This document shows positions 1-6,679 of a stretch of DNA of 9,901 bases, piece by piece. The DNA comes from CAYSND01 sp964642235 (GTDB lineage: Bacteria; Bacteroidota; Bacteroidia; Bacteroidales; UBA932): NCBI GenBank assembly GCA_964642235.1, contig CAZXOP010000070.1, forward strand, positions 1-9,901, given 5' to 3'. Position 1 is the first letter of the stretch. Every line of letters begins with the position of its first letter. Under the pieces are notes generated by a model. That model was given only the letters and a program-made list of their open reading frames with translations. It did no database searches and was not told where the DNA came from. The translations under genes were made by a program, and so were the position numbers.

Positions 1-716
1 ACTGCCACAGGCAAAATTTCCAAAGTGCAAAGATACAAAAAGGTGAAAAACTGTGAAACATGAAATGAAATAAATAATCTATATAGGGATATCAGATAGA
101 AGACGTAAACTATCCCAAAGACCACATATTCAAAGATTTGAAGGGCTTTAAAATTAATATTATTAACAAAAAAAGTAAAAGGCAAAGGGATGGAAGAAAT
201 TAATGTAAATAAGATGAAAAAGGTTAAAGTGAGGCTCGCTGTTATAGAAAAAAGCTCTTTATAGCCTGTTACTGTGGGTATTATGGTTAAAACTAACTTT
301 CTAAGTAGAAAAATGGCATAAATGGTGGCAATAATTATAAAAAAGTTTAATCCGGGGGAGAGTGATGAGATAATTATTCCTGAAAAATGCTCATAACGGA
401 TAAATAAGGAGACTAAAATCGGACAACAGAGTGCAAAAATAATCACTTGACCTAATGCTAAAATGGGAGTTTCTATAATTTTCAATGCATCTCTTTTATA
501 AAACAGTGAGGAGAAAAGTTTTGGAAACAGAGTGGCAATCTTCCTCTCAAAGAGGAAGAATAAAAGTAATAAAAAGAGGATAAATAGCCCTATAGTGCCT
601 CTGCTAAATATAGGAGATTCAATTACGATATTGGAGATATCCGGAATCGAAATAGTCGAACCTACAAAGGCACTATCTATAGGAAGAACCTCTCTAATTT
701 CCCCGCTTTGCAACAT
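1..716 (-). CDS. DUF4271-type integral membrane protein (partial, 3' end outside window)
   Basis: A reading frame with no stop codon runs from an ATG at 716 to the left edge, giving 238 codons; the C-terminus is missing. A stop codon at 729-731 leaves 714-716 as the first ATG in the frame. The product is very hydrophobic, with likely membrane segments near residues 41-56, 87-106, 123-138, 157-178, 193-213 and from 222 onward. The last visible stretch, FFTFLYLCTLEILPVA (about 223-238), resembles the C-terminal signature of the Bacteroidota DUF4271 family, recalled from memory and not searched. The N-terminal 35 residues are non-hydrophobic and the first membrane segment is followed by a basic loop. 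Molecular function is unknown; the protein is expected in the inner membrane. The start overlaps the end of the yciH-like gene by 23 bp, which implies co-transcription and possibly translational coupling. The coding call is firm; the family call is less so. Confidence 0.8.
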   Translation of the reverse strand, partial: MLQSGEIREVLPIDSAFVGSTISIPDISNIVIESPIFSRGTIGLFILFLLLLFFLFERKIATLFPKLFSSLFYKRDALKIIETPILALGQVIIFALCCPILVSLFIRYEHFSGIIISSLSPGLNFFIIIATIYAIFLLRKLVLTIIPTVTGYKELFSITASLTLTFFILFTLISSIPLPFTFFVNNINFKALQIFEYVVFGIVYVFYLISLYRLFISFHVSQFFTFLYLCTLEILPVA

Positions 717-1041
717 ACCCCATACCCTTTAACAACTCTACAACCCTATCTCTGAAATCACCTTGAATAATAATCTCCCCCTCTTTAACCGACCCTCCAA
801 CCCCACATTTGGTTTTGAGAGTTTTAGACAAAACCTCTAAATCCTCCTTTTTGCCTTTGAACCCCCTTATAAGCGTTACTTGCTTTCCTCCCCTATCTCT
901 ACGGTCAATAGAGACAATTAGCTTCTGAGAAGCCGGAGGTGGGGTGTTCTCCTCCTCTTCTACACCTTCTTTTTCATATTTAAAGTCTGGATTAGTGGAA
1001 AAAACTACACCTAAGCGACTTTTCCAATCTTGTTCGGGCAT
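694..1041 (-). CDS. yciH: SUI1/eIF1-family translation initiation factor (YciH-like)
   Basis: This is a 115-residue protein, normal for bacterial YciH proteins. The SUI1 domain occupies roughly residues 40-112. It contains the basic motif DRRDRGGKQVTLIRG (46-60) and CGVGGSVKEGEIIIQGD (79-95), the two conserved blocks of the eIF1/SUI1 fold. The N-terminal 35 residues are a variable acidic and proline-rich extension. Eukaryotic eIF1 acts at the small ribosomal subunit in start-codon selection; the bacterial homologue is thought to influence initiation fidelity, but its physiological role is not settled. The ATG at 1039-1041 gives the family-typical N-terminus MPEQDWKSRL. A -7-like box ends about 17 bases upstream, so the leader would be very short. 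The downstream DUF4271-type gene overlaps its 3' end, so the two probably form one transcript. No key motif is missing. Confidence 0.93.
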   Translation of the reverse strand: MPEQDWKSRLGVVFSTNPDFKYEKEGVEEEENTPPPASQKLIVSIDRRDRGGKQVTLIRGFKGKKEDLEVLSKTLKTKCGVGGSVKEGEIIIQGDFRDRVVELLKGMGYVAKRGN

Positions 1042-1057
1042 ATTGGTTAAATTTTTG

Positions 1058-1065
1058 CAAAATTA
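1058..1065 (-). promoter_or_regulatory. Candidate Bacteroidota -7 box for the yciH-like gene
   Basis: On the minus strand this reads TAATTTTG, an exact match to the Bacteroidota -7 consensus TAnnTTTG. It lies 16 bases upstream of the yciH-like ATG, implying a leader of only about 10-15 nt. No TTTG-type -33 element is found at the usual 19-21 bp spacing. In AT-rich DNA such an octamer can occur by chance, so the call rests mainly on position. Confidence 0.35.
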
Positions 1066-1085
1066 ATTATAAATAATGAAATTCG

Positions 1086-1093
1086 TATATTTG
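1086..1093 (+). promoter_or_regulatory. Candidate Bacteroidota -7 box for the DUF2723 gene
   Basis: TATATTTG matches the consensus TAnnTTTG and lies 35 bases before the DUF2723 start codon, giving a plausible leader of about 25-30 nt. The only upstream TTTG (1054-1057) is 28 bp away, too far for a standard -33 element, so that part is weak. The box lies only 20 bp from the minus-strand candidate for yciH, so the two divergent promoters would share the same small region. Confidence 0.45.
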
Positions 1094-1128
1094 CGCATTA
1101 AACAGTAGAAACATATATAAAAACAGAT

Positions 1129-4100
1129 ATGAACCAAAGGCAATTCAAACTTTTCAACCGCATTTTTGCTACAGTCGTTCTTGTGGTTGCATCATTTACT
1201 TACCTCTCCACGATAGAGCCTACAACAAGTTTCTGGGACTGCGGAGAATTTATCGCTTCTTCATATAAACTTGAAGTTGGACACCCCCCTGGAAACCCAG
1301 TGTTTAATATAATCGCTCGGTTTTTCACCCTTTTCTCAGGTAAAGAGCATGCTGCAATGGCAGTTAACATTATGAGCGCACTCTGCTCCGCATTCACTAT
1401 TTTCTTCCTCTATCTAACCATTGTTCATCTAGGAAGAAGAATATATGAGAAAAATAATGACACACACCTCTCTACCGGAAATGCTATTGCGTTATTTGGA
1501 GCCGGGTTGGTCGGAGCATTAGCATATTGTTGGTCTGACACTTTCTGGTTTTCGGCAGTGGAAGCAGAAGTTTATGCGATGTCCTCTCTCTTTACGGCGG
1601 TAGTCTTTTGGATTATGCTAAAATGGGAAGAGGAGGCAGAGGAGAAATATGCCAACAGATGGATTATCCTTATAGCTTTCCTTATGGGGCTCTCTATCGG
1701 TGTTCACCTTTTGAACTTACTGACTATTCCTGCACTCGCCTTTATCTATTATTATAAAAAGACCAAAAACCCCACTTTCTGGAAAGGGTTTGGTGTCCTT
1801 ATGCTTTCAGGAGCAATACTTGCAGTAGTATTATATGGTATTATTCCGCTACTCCCAAAGTTCGCTGCTTGGTTTGATTTACTATTTGTTAATGTATTTG
1901 GGCTTCCATTTAACTCCGGAGCGTTAGTTTTTATGATTCTGCTCCTTGCTGCCTGTTTCCTTGCTGTTTTTCTTACCTACAAAAAAGGAAAAGCGATTGC
2001 AAATGCCATCTTCCTCTCTTTTACTATGATAGTAATAGGGTATTCACTCTTCTCGATTGTAATTATCCGCTCATCAGCGAATACCCCTACTAATGAGTAC
2101 CAACCCGATAATCCATATACTTTAGTAAGGTACCTTGCCAGAGAACAATACGGAAAAAATCCTCTTGTTTATGGGCAGACATTTGCTTCCGTTCCAAAAG
2201 ATTTTAATATCCCTAAATATTGGACACCGCTTGGGGATAAGTATTATAAGGCAGATGGTCCACTCGATGTTTCATACCCTGCTGAAGCTAAAATGTTCTT
2301 CCCAAGGATGTGGAGTAGCTCTTCAGACCATATCTCATTTTATGAGACCTATACCGGAAAAGGGAAGAAACTCCCGGGAAGCGACCGTAAAATGCCCACA
2401 TTTAAAGAAAACCTCAACTACTTCTTTGATTTCCAAGTTAACTGGATGTATATGAGATACTTCATGTGGAACTTTGCGGGACGTCAAAACGACATCCATA
2501 GTCCATATCAAGACCCGGTAAAAGGGAACTGGGAGAGTGGTATAAAGATATTTGATAATCCCCGTTTAGGCGACCAGAGTGTGGGACCGGACTACTTGGT
2601 AAACAATGTTGCCAAAAACCATTTCTATATGTTGCCTCTGCTACTCGGATTAATAGGACTCTTCTTCCAGCTTGGTAAAGATAAACAGAACTGGTGGGTA
2701 ACAGCACTCCTTTTCTTGCTAACAGGATTAGCCATAGTGGTTTACCTCAACCAGCCCCCTTATCAGGTTCGAGAGCGAGATTATGCCTACGCAGGCTCCT
2801 TCTATGTCTTCTCTATCTGGATTGGGCTTGCAGTGTTAGCTATTTATAACCTTTTAACCAGAGCGTTTAAGAAATTTAAGATCTCTAATACCTATCTTGC
2901 TCTCTTTTCTACTATCATTTCGCTTCTTGTACCCATTCAGATGGTAAGTCAGACATGGGACGACCACGACAGAAGTGGAAGATATACGGCGAGAGATATG
3001 GCATATAATTATTTAGCCTCTTGCGATAAAAATGCTGTTCTCGTTACACATGGAGATAACGACACCTTCCCACTCTGGTATATCCAGGAGGTCGAAGAGG
3101 TTCGCACAGACATTAGAATAATGAACACCTCTCTTCTTGGTACAGACTGGTATATAGACCAGATGAAATATAAAGTATATGACTCTGAGCCTATTCCACT
3201 CTCTATCGAGAGAGAACAGTATCTATACGGAACTAACGAGTTTATCCCGATAATAGATAGGGTAAATAGACCTATTACCGTAAAAGAGGCTATAGATTTA
3301 TTTAAGGACCCAAGGGTTAAAGTTAAGAGATATGGTGAAAACCTCGATTATATTGTTTCAAAAAGACTAAGGCTTCCTGTAAATAAGGAGAATGTCCTGA
3401 AATATGGGATTGTGGCCCCTGAAGATGCTGATTTAATAGTGGATACTATGTATATCGACTTCTCGGATGGCAAAACCAACCTCTCCAAGCCTGAACTAAT
3501 GATGCTCGACTTTTTCGCAAACTATAATTGGGATAGACCTATCTATTTTGTCTCCATGGGGGGTGATTTAGAATTAGGGCTTAGAAATTATCTTGAGTTT
3601 AACGGATATGCATATAAATTCGTTCCTATACAGAGTAAAACCAAAGTTGCGGAAATAGGGTATATCAACGCTGACTATATGTATAATAAAGTAATGAATG
3701 AATATAGATGGGAGAGTCTTGCTGATACCACCATTACTATAGACTATCAGAACCTTTACACTTTTAACGGCGTCATGAATGTTAGAAACATCTTCTATCA
3801 GACAGCTTTGGGACTCTATGAAAAGGGAGAAAAAGCCAAGGCCATAGAGGTGCTTGATAAAATGCAAGAGGTGGTAACTCCTAAAAATTTCCCTTTAAAC
3901 TCAAGCATTTTATACTCTGTTAATGAATATATAGTTTTAGAGACTATCCGTCTCTATATGTTGGCCGGTGAAAAAGAGAAGGGATTATTACTTGCGGATA
4001 AATTCCAGCAGGAGACACTACTTGCTATTCAGTTATTTGCTTCTCCTTTTGCGAAGAGTTACCTCTCTAAGTCTGATGTTGAGAACAATATCTCACTCTA

Positions 4101-4191
4101 TTATCATGCAGTAGATATATTGGAGAAAAACGGGGCTCCGGAAGAGGCAAAGAATTATGAAGATCTATTAAAGAAGGTATTCGGGGAGTAA
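1129..4191 (+). CDS. DUF2723 polytopic membrane protein, predicted GT-C glycosyltransferase (TMEM260-like)
   Basis: This 1020-residue protein has an N-terminal multi-pass membrane part and a long soluble C-terminal part. After the first membrane segment (about 12-29) comes an acidic loop motif, WDCGE (36-40, with D37 and E40), and then GHPPGNP (51-57). A second acidic motif, FSAVEAEVYA, lies at 141-150. Acidic residues in the first periplasmic loop are the catalytic hallmark of GT-C glycosyltransferases. Further membrane segments lie around 178-207, 220-242, 265-283, 293-312, 498-515, 523-541 and 557-576. Conserved-looking blocks YQVRERDYAYAG (545-556) and HGDNDTFPLWYIQ (641-653) follow. Near residue 895 there is a TPR-like helix pair (GLYEKGEKAKAIEVL). 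DUF2723 is the domain of human TMEM260, a protein O-mannosyltransferase; by analogy this protein may transfer a sugar from a lipid donor to exported proteins, but its substrate is unknown. The A-rich leader has no Shine-Dalgarno. The stop codon abuts that of the convergent LuxE-like gene. Confidence 0.9.
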   Translation: MNQRQFKLFNRIFATVVLVVASFTYLSTIEPTTSFWDCGEFIASSYKLEVGHPPGNPVFNIIARFFTLFSGKEHAAMAVNIMSALCSAFTIFFLYLTIVHLGRRIYEKNNDTHLSTGNAIALFGAGLVGALAYCWSDTFWFSAVEAEVYAMSSLFTAVVFWIMLKWEEEAEEKYANRWIILIAFLMGLSIGVHLLNLLTIPALAFIYYYKKTKNPTFWKGFGVLMLSGAILAVVLYGIIPLLPKFAAWFDLLFVNVFGLPFNSGALVFMILLLAACFLAVFLTYKKGKAIANAIFLSFTMIVIGYSLFSIVIIRSSANTPTNEYQPDNPYTLVRYLAREQYGKNPLVYGQTFASVPKDFNIPKYWTPLGDKYYKADGPLDVSYPAEAKMFFPRMWSSSSDHISFYETYTGKGKKLPGSDRKMPTFKENLNYFFDFQVNWMYMRYFMWNFAGRQNDIHSPYQDPVKGNWESGIKIFDNPRLGDQSVGPDYLVNNVAKNHFYMLPLLLGLIGLFFQLGKDKQNWWVTALLFLLTGLAIVVYLNQPPYQVRERDYAYAGSFYVFSIWIGLAVLAIYNLLTRAFKKFKISNTYLALFSTIISLLVPIQMVSQTWDDHDRSGRYTARDMAYNYLASCDKNAVLVTHGDNDTFPLWYIQEVEEVRTDIRIMNTSLLGTDWYIDQMKYKVYDSEPIPLSIEREQYLYGTNEFIPIIDRVNRPITVKEAIDLFKDPRVKVKRYGENLDYIVSKRLRLPVNKENVLKYGIVAPEDADLIVDTMYIDFSDGKTNLSKPELMMLDFFANYNWDRPIYFVSMGGDLELGLRNYLEFNGYAYKFVPIQSKTKVAEIGYINADYMYNKVMNEYRWESLADTTITIDYQNLYTFNGVMNVRNIFYQTALGLYEKGEKAKAIEVLDKMQEVVTPKNFPLNSSILYSVNEYIVLETIRLYMLAGEKEKGLLLADKFQQETLLAIQLFASPFAKSYLSKSDVENNISLYYHAVDILEKNGAPEEAKNYEDLLKKVFGE

Positions 4192-5190
4192 CTACTCGAG
4201 CAGCATATTACACCCCCGCCTTTGAGCATTAGAAAGCCTCCCTTCAACGGTAAACTCACCTGAAGGGAGGTTTTTTCCTATATCCTGCGTTGCAATAAAA
4301 GAGCAAGAGTTAAGATTTGCAAGGTCAATTATATTAATAGGACCCCTCTCCCCTGAGGGGAGCTGCCGAGAAGGGTCAAGAGGGTCTCTTACCACCACCC
4401 TTCCCCAAGGAGGGAACTTAAAAACTCCATCCCCCGAAGAGTATGCTTGCGAGAGGAGTTCACACATGCCGTACTCCGAATTTACCTTCCTGACACCGAA
4501 AGAGTCCATAAGCTTCGAATGAAGAAGTTCGCGTGAAATCTCCTCACCTCTCCCCTTCATCCCTCCGGTCTCCATAAGAATTAACTCCCAATCAGGTGAG
4601 CTTTGTAATTTGTACTTTTTTGCAAAATCCAAAAGAGCAAAGGAGACCCCCAGAAGAAGCGTCTTTTTCCCTTCACCCTTTAATTGGATAAGTGCATTGT
4701 AAAGTGAATCGAAGTCATAAAGGTAAAAACCGCTCCGTTTATCCCCGGAAGCTTTTATTAGAGCCTCCGCCATATAGACCAAAGAAGACCCTTTTCTCTC
4801 CAAATAAGAGGGAAGCAGGGCAAGAATCGCATATTGGCTCGGATCTCCGTAAAAGAGCCTGAAACCGCGGTAAAAACTCTCCTGGTAAATAGAAACATCG
4901 GAGACAATATGCTTTGAAGGGATCATCCCTGAAGTGGAACTACTTGTAAAAGTAATGTTGCTTTTGTTTTTAATAATAAATGGTCTATCTGAGACTACCT
5001 CCTTAGATTTAAATAGTTCTATCGGTAAAAAGGGGATGCTCTCCAGAGAGGTAACACTCGCCGGAGAGATTCCCAACAAACCAACAAAATCACGATAAAC
5101 CGCACAATGTGCAGATTGAAAGAGAAAAACCTCCAAACAAGTCGAAGCAAATTCCTCTTCAGACTTAATATTGAAGATTTTATCTATCAT
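4192..5190 (-). CDS. LuxE-like acyl-protein synthetase / acyl-activating enzyme (ANL fold)
   Basis: The 332-residue product matches the LuxE/acyl-protein synthetase branch of the adenylate-forming (ANL) superfamily. It is somewhat shorter than Vibrio LuxE (about 370 residues). Visible landmarks are the Ser/Thr/Gly-rich phosphate loop FTSSSTSG (81-88), METGGMKGRG (206-215), SEYGMCELLSQAY (238-250, the ANL A5-like block) and DLANLNSCSFIATQDIG (289-305, with the ribose-binding-type Asp at 303). A short C-terminal EGR block (316-318) follows. The family activates a carboxylic acid with ATP and can carry it as an acyl-enzyme thioester. In LuxE the acceptor Cys lies near the C-terminus, and here C327 lies five residues before the end at RRGC. 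The substrate is unknown. There is no luxC or luxD in the window, so no bioluminescence role is implied. The ATG lies one base after the tnaA stop codon (TAA-T-ATG), so the two genes are probably co-transcribed and coupled. Confidence 0.85.
   Translation of the reverse strand: MIDKIFNIKSEEEFASTCLEVFLFQSAHCAVYRDFVGLLGISPASVTSLESIPFLPIELFKSKEVVSDRPFIIKNKSNITFTSSSTSGMIPSKHIVSDVSIYQESFYRGFRLFYGDPSQYAILALLPSYLERKGSSLVYMAEALIKASGDKRSGFYLYDFDSLYNALIQLKGEGKKTLLLGVSFALLDFAKKYKLQSSPDWELILMETGGMKGRGEEISRELLHSKLMDSFGVRKVNSEYGMCELLSQAYSSGDGVFKFPPWGRVVVRDPLDPSRQLPSGERGPINIIDLANLNSCSFIATQDIGKNLPSGEFTVEGRLSNAQRRGCNMLLE
4236..4276 (+). terminator. Intrinsic terminator for the DUF2723 gene, inside the convergent CDS
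   Basis: The arms CCTCCCTTCA (4237-4246) and TGAAGGGAGG (4261-4270) pair perfectly over 10 bp. Inside the loop, GGT (4249-4251) and ACC (4258-4260) can add a short inner helix. Six T residues (4271-4276) follow directly on the plus strand, so the signal points in the direction of the DUF2723 gene, whose stop codon lies 45 bases upstream. On the minus strand the hairpin is followed by a much weaker tract (CTTTCT). It is antisense to codons 307-318 of the LuxE-like gene. Confidence 0.85.
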
Positions 5191-5191
5191 A

Positions 5192-6571
5192 TTATTTAAC
5201 TTTTTCCATCTCGATGGTAAAGTGGCGCATTATAGGGAGCTCCTTAACAATTCTATACCCTGTCGTTATCTCGGCTCGACGGTCATAAACATTTTTAAGG
5301 GCAGCAGCCACATAATCGATATGATTATTAGTATAAACACGTCTTGGAATAGCCAGACGAAGAAGTTCAAGAGCAGGGTATCTGTTTTCACGAGTAACAG
5401 GATCCCTATCTGCAAGCAATGCCCCTATCTCCACACCTCTGATCCCTGCCTCAAGGTAGAGCTCTATACCGAGAGTCTGTGCTATAAACTGCTCCTTAGG
5501 GACATTAACGAGGAATTTCTTTGCATCTATAAAAATAGCATGACCACCGGCAGGTCTCTGATACGGAACCCCATATTCATCAAGTTTCTTGGCCAAATAT
5601 TCTACCTGCTTAATCCTTGTTTCCAAATATTCAAACTCAGTCCCCTCATAGAGCCCCTGTGCTAAAGCATTCATATCACGTCCTGACATCCCCCCATAAG
5701 TGAGGTACCCTTCAAACATAACTGTGTACATACGAGCCGCATTATACTCCTCCTCTCTACGGAACCCTATAAATCCCCCCATATTAACGATAGCATCTTT
5801 TTTAGAGGACATGGTCATAAAATCACCATAAGAGAAGACCTCCCTAACTATCTCGCGTACACTCTTATGAGCATACCCTTTTTCTCGGGTCTTTATGAAA
5901 TAGGCGTTCTCTGCAAAACGGGCAGAGTCGAAAAGAATCTTATGTCCATATTTTTTAGCAATAGCAGCAACCCCTTTAATATTCTCTAAAGATACGGGCT
6001 GACCACCTGCTGTATTGTTTGTTATGGTAATGAGAATGAATGGAATCTTCTCCTTTGGATACTTATTAAGGCACGCTTCGAGTTTATTAAGGTCGAAATT
6101 CCCCTTAAAAGGGAGTTCAAGAGATGTGTCGTTGGCCTCATCTATGGTACAGTCAACAGCTATTGCTCTTCTATACTCTATATGACCTTTCGTAGTATCA
6201 AAATGAGAGTTGCCGGGTATTATATCCCCCTCTTTAATAAGGGCTGAAAAGAGAACATTTTCAGCAGCTCTCCCTTGATGGGTAGGAATGAAATACTCAA
6301 ACCCTGTTATCTCCTCAACAGCCTCTTTAAGATTAAAAAAGGAGGTCGCCCCTGCGTAACTCTCATCACCCATCATCATGGCTCCCCACTGCTTATCACT
6401 CATTGCCCCTGTACCGGAATCGGTCAGCAGGTCTATAAAGACTTGTTCGCTTTTAATGGCAAAAAGAGAGTATTTAGCCTCTTTAATCCATTGTTCGCGT
6501 TCTTTTCTGGTACTCTTCTTAATGGTCTCAACCATTTTAATTTTGTAAGATTCTGCAAAGGGAAGTTCCAT
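5192..6571 (-). CDS. tnaA: Tryptophanase (tryptophan indole-lyase)
   Basis: This 459-residue cytosolic PLP enzyme, near the usual size, splits L-tryptophan into indole, pyruvate and ammonia. The N-terminal block IDLLTDSGTGAMSDKQW (46-62), THQGR (97-101, cofactor phosphate region) and DSARFAENAYFIK (215-227) are diagnostic of the tryptophanase/tyrosine phenol-lyase family. The Schiff-base lysine is expected at K258 in MSSKKDA, and the substrate-carboxylate Arg at R405 in LLRLAIPRR. Two positions separate it from tyrosine phenol-lyase: FDTT (D125), where that enzyme has FTTT, and VEIG (I382), where it has the catalytic Arg of MERG. Both are tryptophanase-type here. The RHF near the C-terminus (449-451) also fits. 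The ATG at 6569-6571 has an A-rich leader and no Shine-Dalgarno. No tnaC-like leader peptide with Trp is present. The LuxE-like gene follows after one base; no tryptophan permease gene lies adjacent. Confidence 0.95.
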   Translation of the reverse strand: MELPFAESYKIKMVETIKKSTRKEREQWIKEAKYSLFAIKSEQVFIDLLTDSGTGAMSDKQWGAMMMGDESYAGATSFFNLKEAVEEITGFEYFIPTHQGRAAENVLFSALIKEGDIIPGNSHFDTTKGHIEYRRAIAVDCTIDEANDTSLELPFKGNFDLNKLEACLNKYPKEKIPFILITITNNTAGGQPVSLENIKGVAAIAKKYGHKILFDSARFAENAYFIKTREKGYAHKSVREIVREVFSYGDFMTMSSKKDAIVNMGGFIGFRREEEYNAARMYTVMFEGYLTYGGMSGRDMNALAQGLYEGTEFEYLETRIKQVEYLAKKLDEYGVPYQRPAGGHAIFIDAKKFLVNVPKEQFIAQTLGIELYLEAGIRGVEIGALLADRDPVTRENRYPALELLRLAIPRRVYTNNHIDYVAAALKNVYDRRAEITTGYRIVKELPIMRHFTIEMEKVK

Positions 6572-6622
6572 TTTGTTAATGATTTTAATTGATTTGTTTC
6601 ATTTATTAACTTATTCCGACTG

Positions 6623-6630
6623 CAAATATA
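6623..6630 (-). promoter_or_regulatory. Candidate Bacteroidota -7 box for tnaA
   Basis: Minus-strand TATATTTG matches TAnnTTTG and lies 51 bases upstream of the tnaA ATG, giving a leader of about 45 nt. Its first T is the last T of the T-tract of the secDF terminator, so any -33 element would have to lie within the terminator hairpin, where no TTTG is seen. The same octamer is found upstream of the DUF2723 gene. Confidence 0.4.
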
Positions 6631-6658
6631 AAAAAAAGGCGCATTAATAGCGCCTTTT
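6630..6658 (-). terminator. Intrinsic terminator of secDF
   Basis: On the minus strand, AAAAGGCGC and GCGCCTTTT form a 9-bp stem (arms 6650-6658 and 6634-6642) around a 7-nt loop. The T run extends through 6630, for eight T in total, four of them in the stem. It starts 22 bases after the secDF stop codon and separates secDF from the tnaA unit. In the plus direction the T-tract is only four bases, so it is best read as a minus-strand signal. Confidence 0.9.
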
Positions 6659-6679
6659 AATTATATATTTATTGTAAAA

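Noticed and set aside
532..732. 66-codon plus-strand frame near the left edge
   Set aside because: It lies opposite the DUF4271-type minus-strand gene, which is longer, membrane-protein-like and properly placed after yciH.
2135..2707. Alternative frames within the DUF2723 gene on both strands
   Set aside because: They lie wholly inside a continuous 1020-codon gene with conserved motifs, and show no start context or domain.
4134..4150. Hairpin with T-run on the minus strand as terminator of the tnaA/LuxE-like unit
   Set aside because: Only a 3-bp stem (CGG/CCG) precedes five T, too weak to call.
4192..5190. Part of a bioluminescence (lux) operon
   Set aside because: No luxA, luxB, luxC or luxD is nearby, and LuxE-like proteins are common outside luminous bacteria.
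5171..5665. 164-codon open frame on the plus strand
   Set aside because: It lies antisense to the firmly identified tnaA and LuxE-like genes, has no recognisable domain, and follows from their codon pattern.
5192..6571. Tyrosine phenol-lyase as the identity of the PLP enzyme
   Set aside because: The two key positions carry Asp and Ile as in tryptophanase, not the Thr and Arg needed for tyrosine phenol-lyase.
6275..6592. 105-codon plus-strand frame over the tnaA 5' end
   Set aside because: It is antisense to the conserved N-terminal part of tryptophanase and has no family signature.
6585..6602. Mini-frame MKQIN upstream of tnaA as a TnaC-like leader peptide
   Set aside because: It has five residues, no Trp and no Trp-Asn-Pro-type context, and the leader is too short for a tnaC-style arrangement. 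It is probably a chance ATG in AT-rich DNA.
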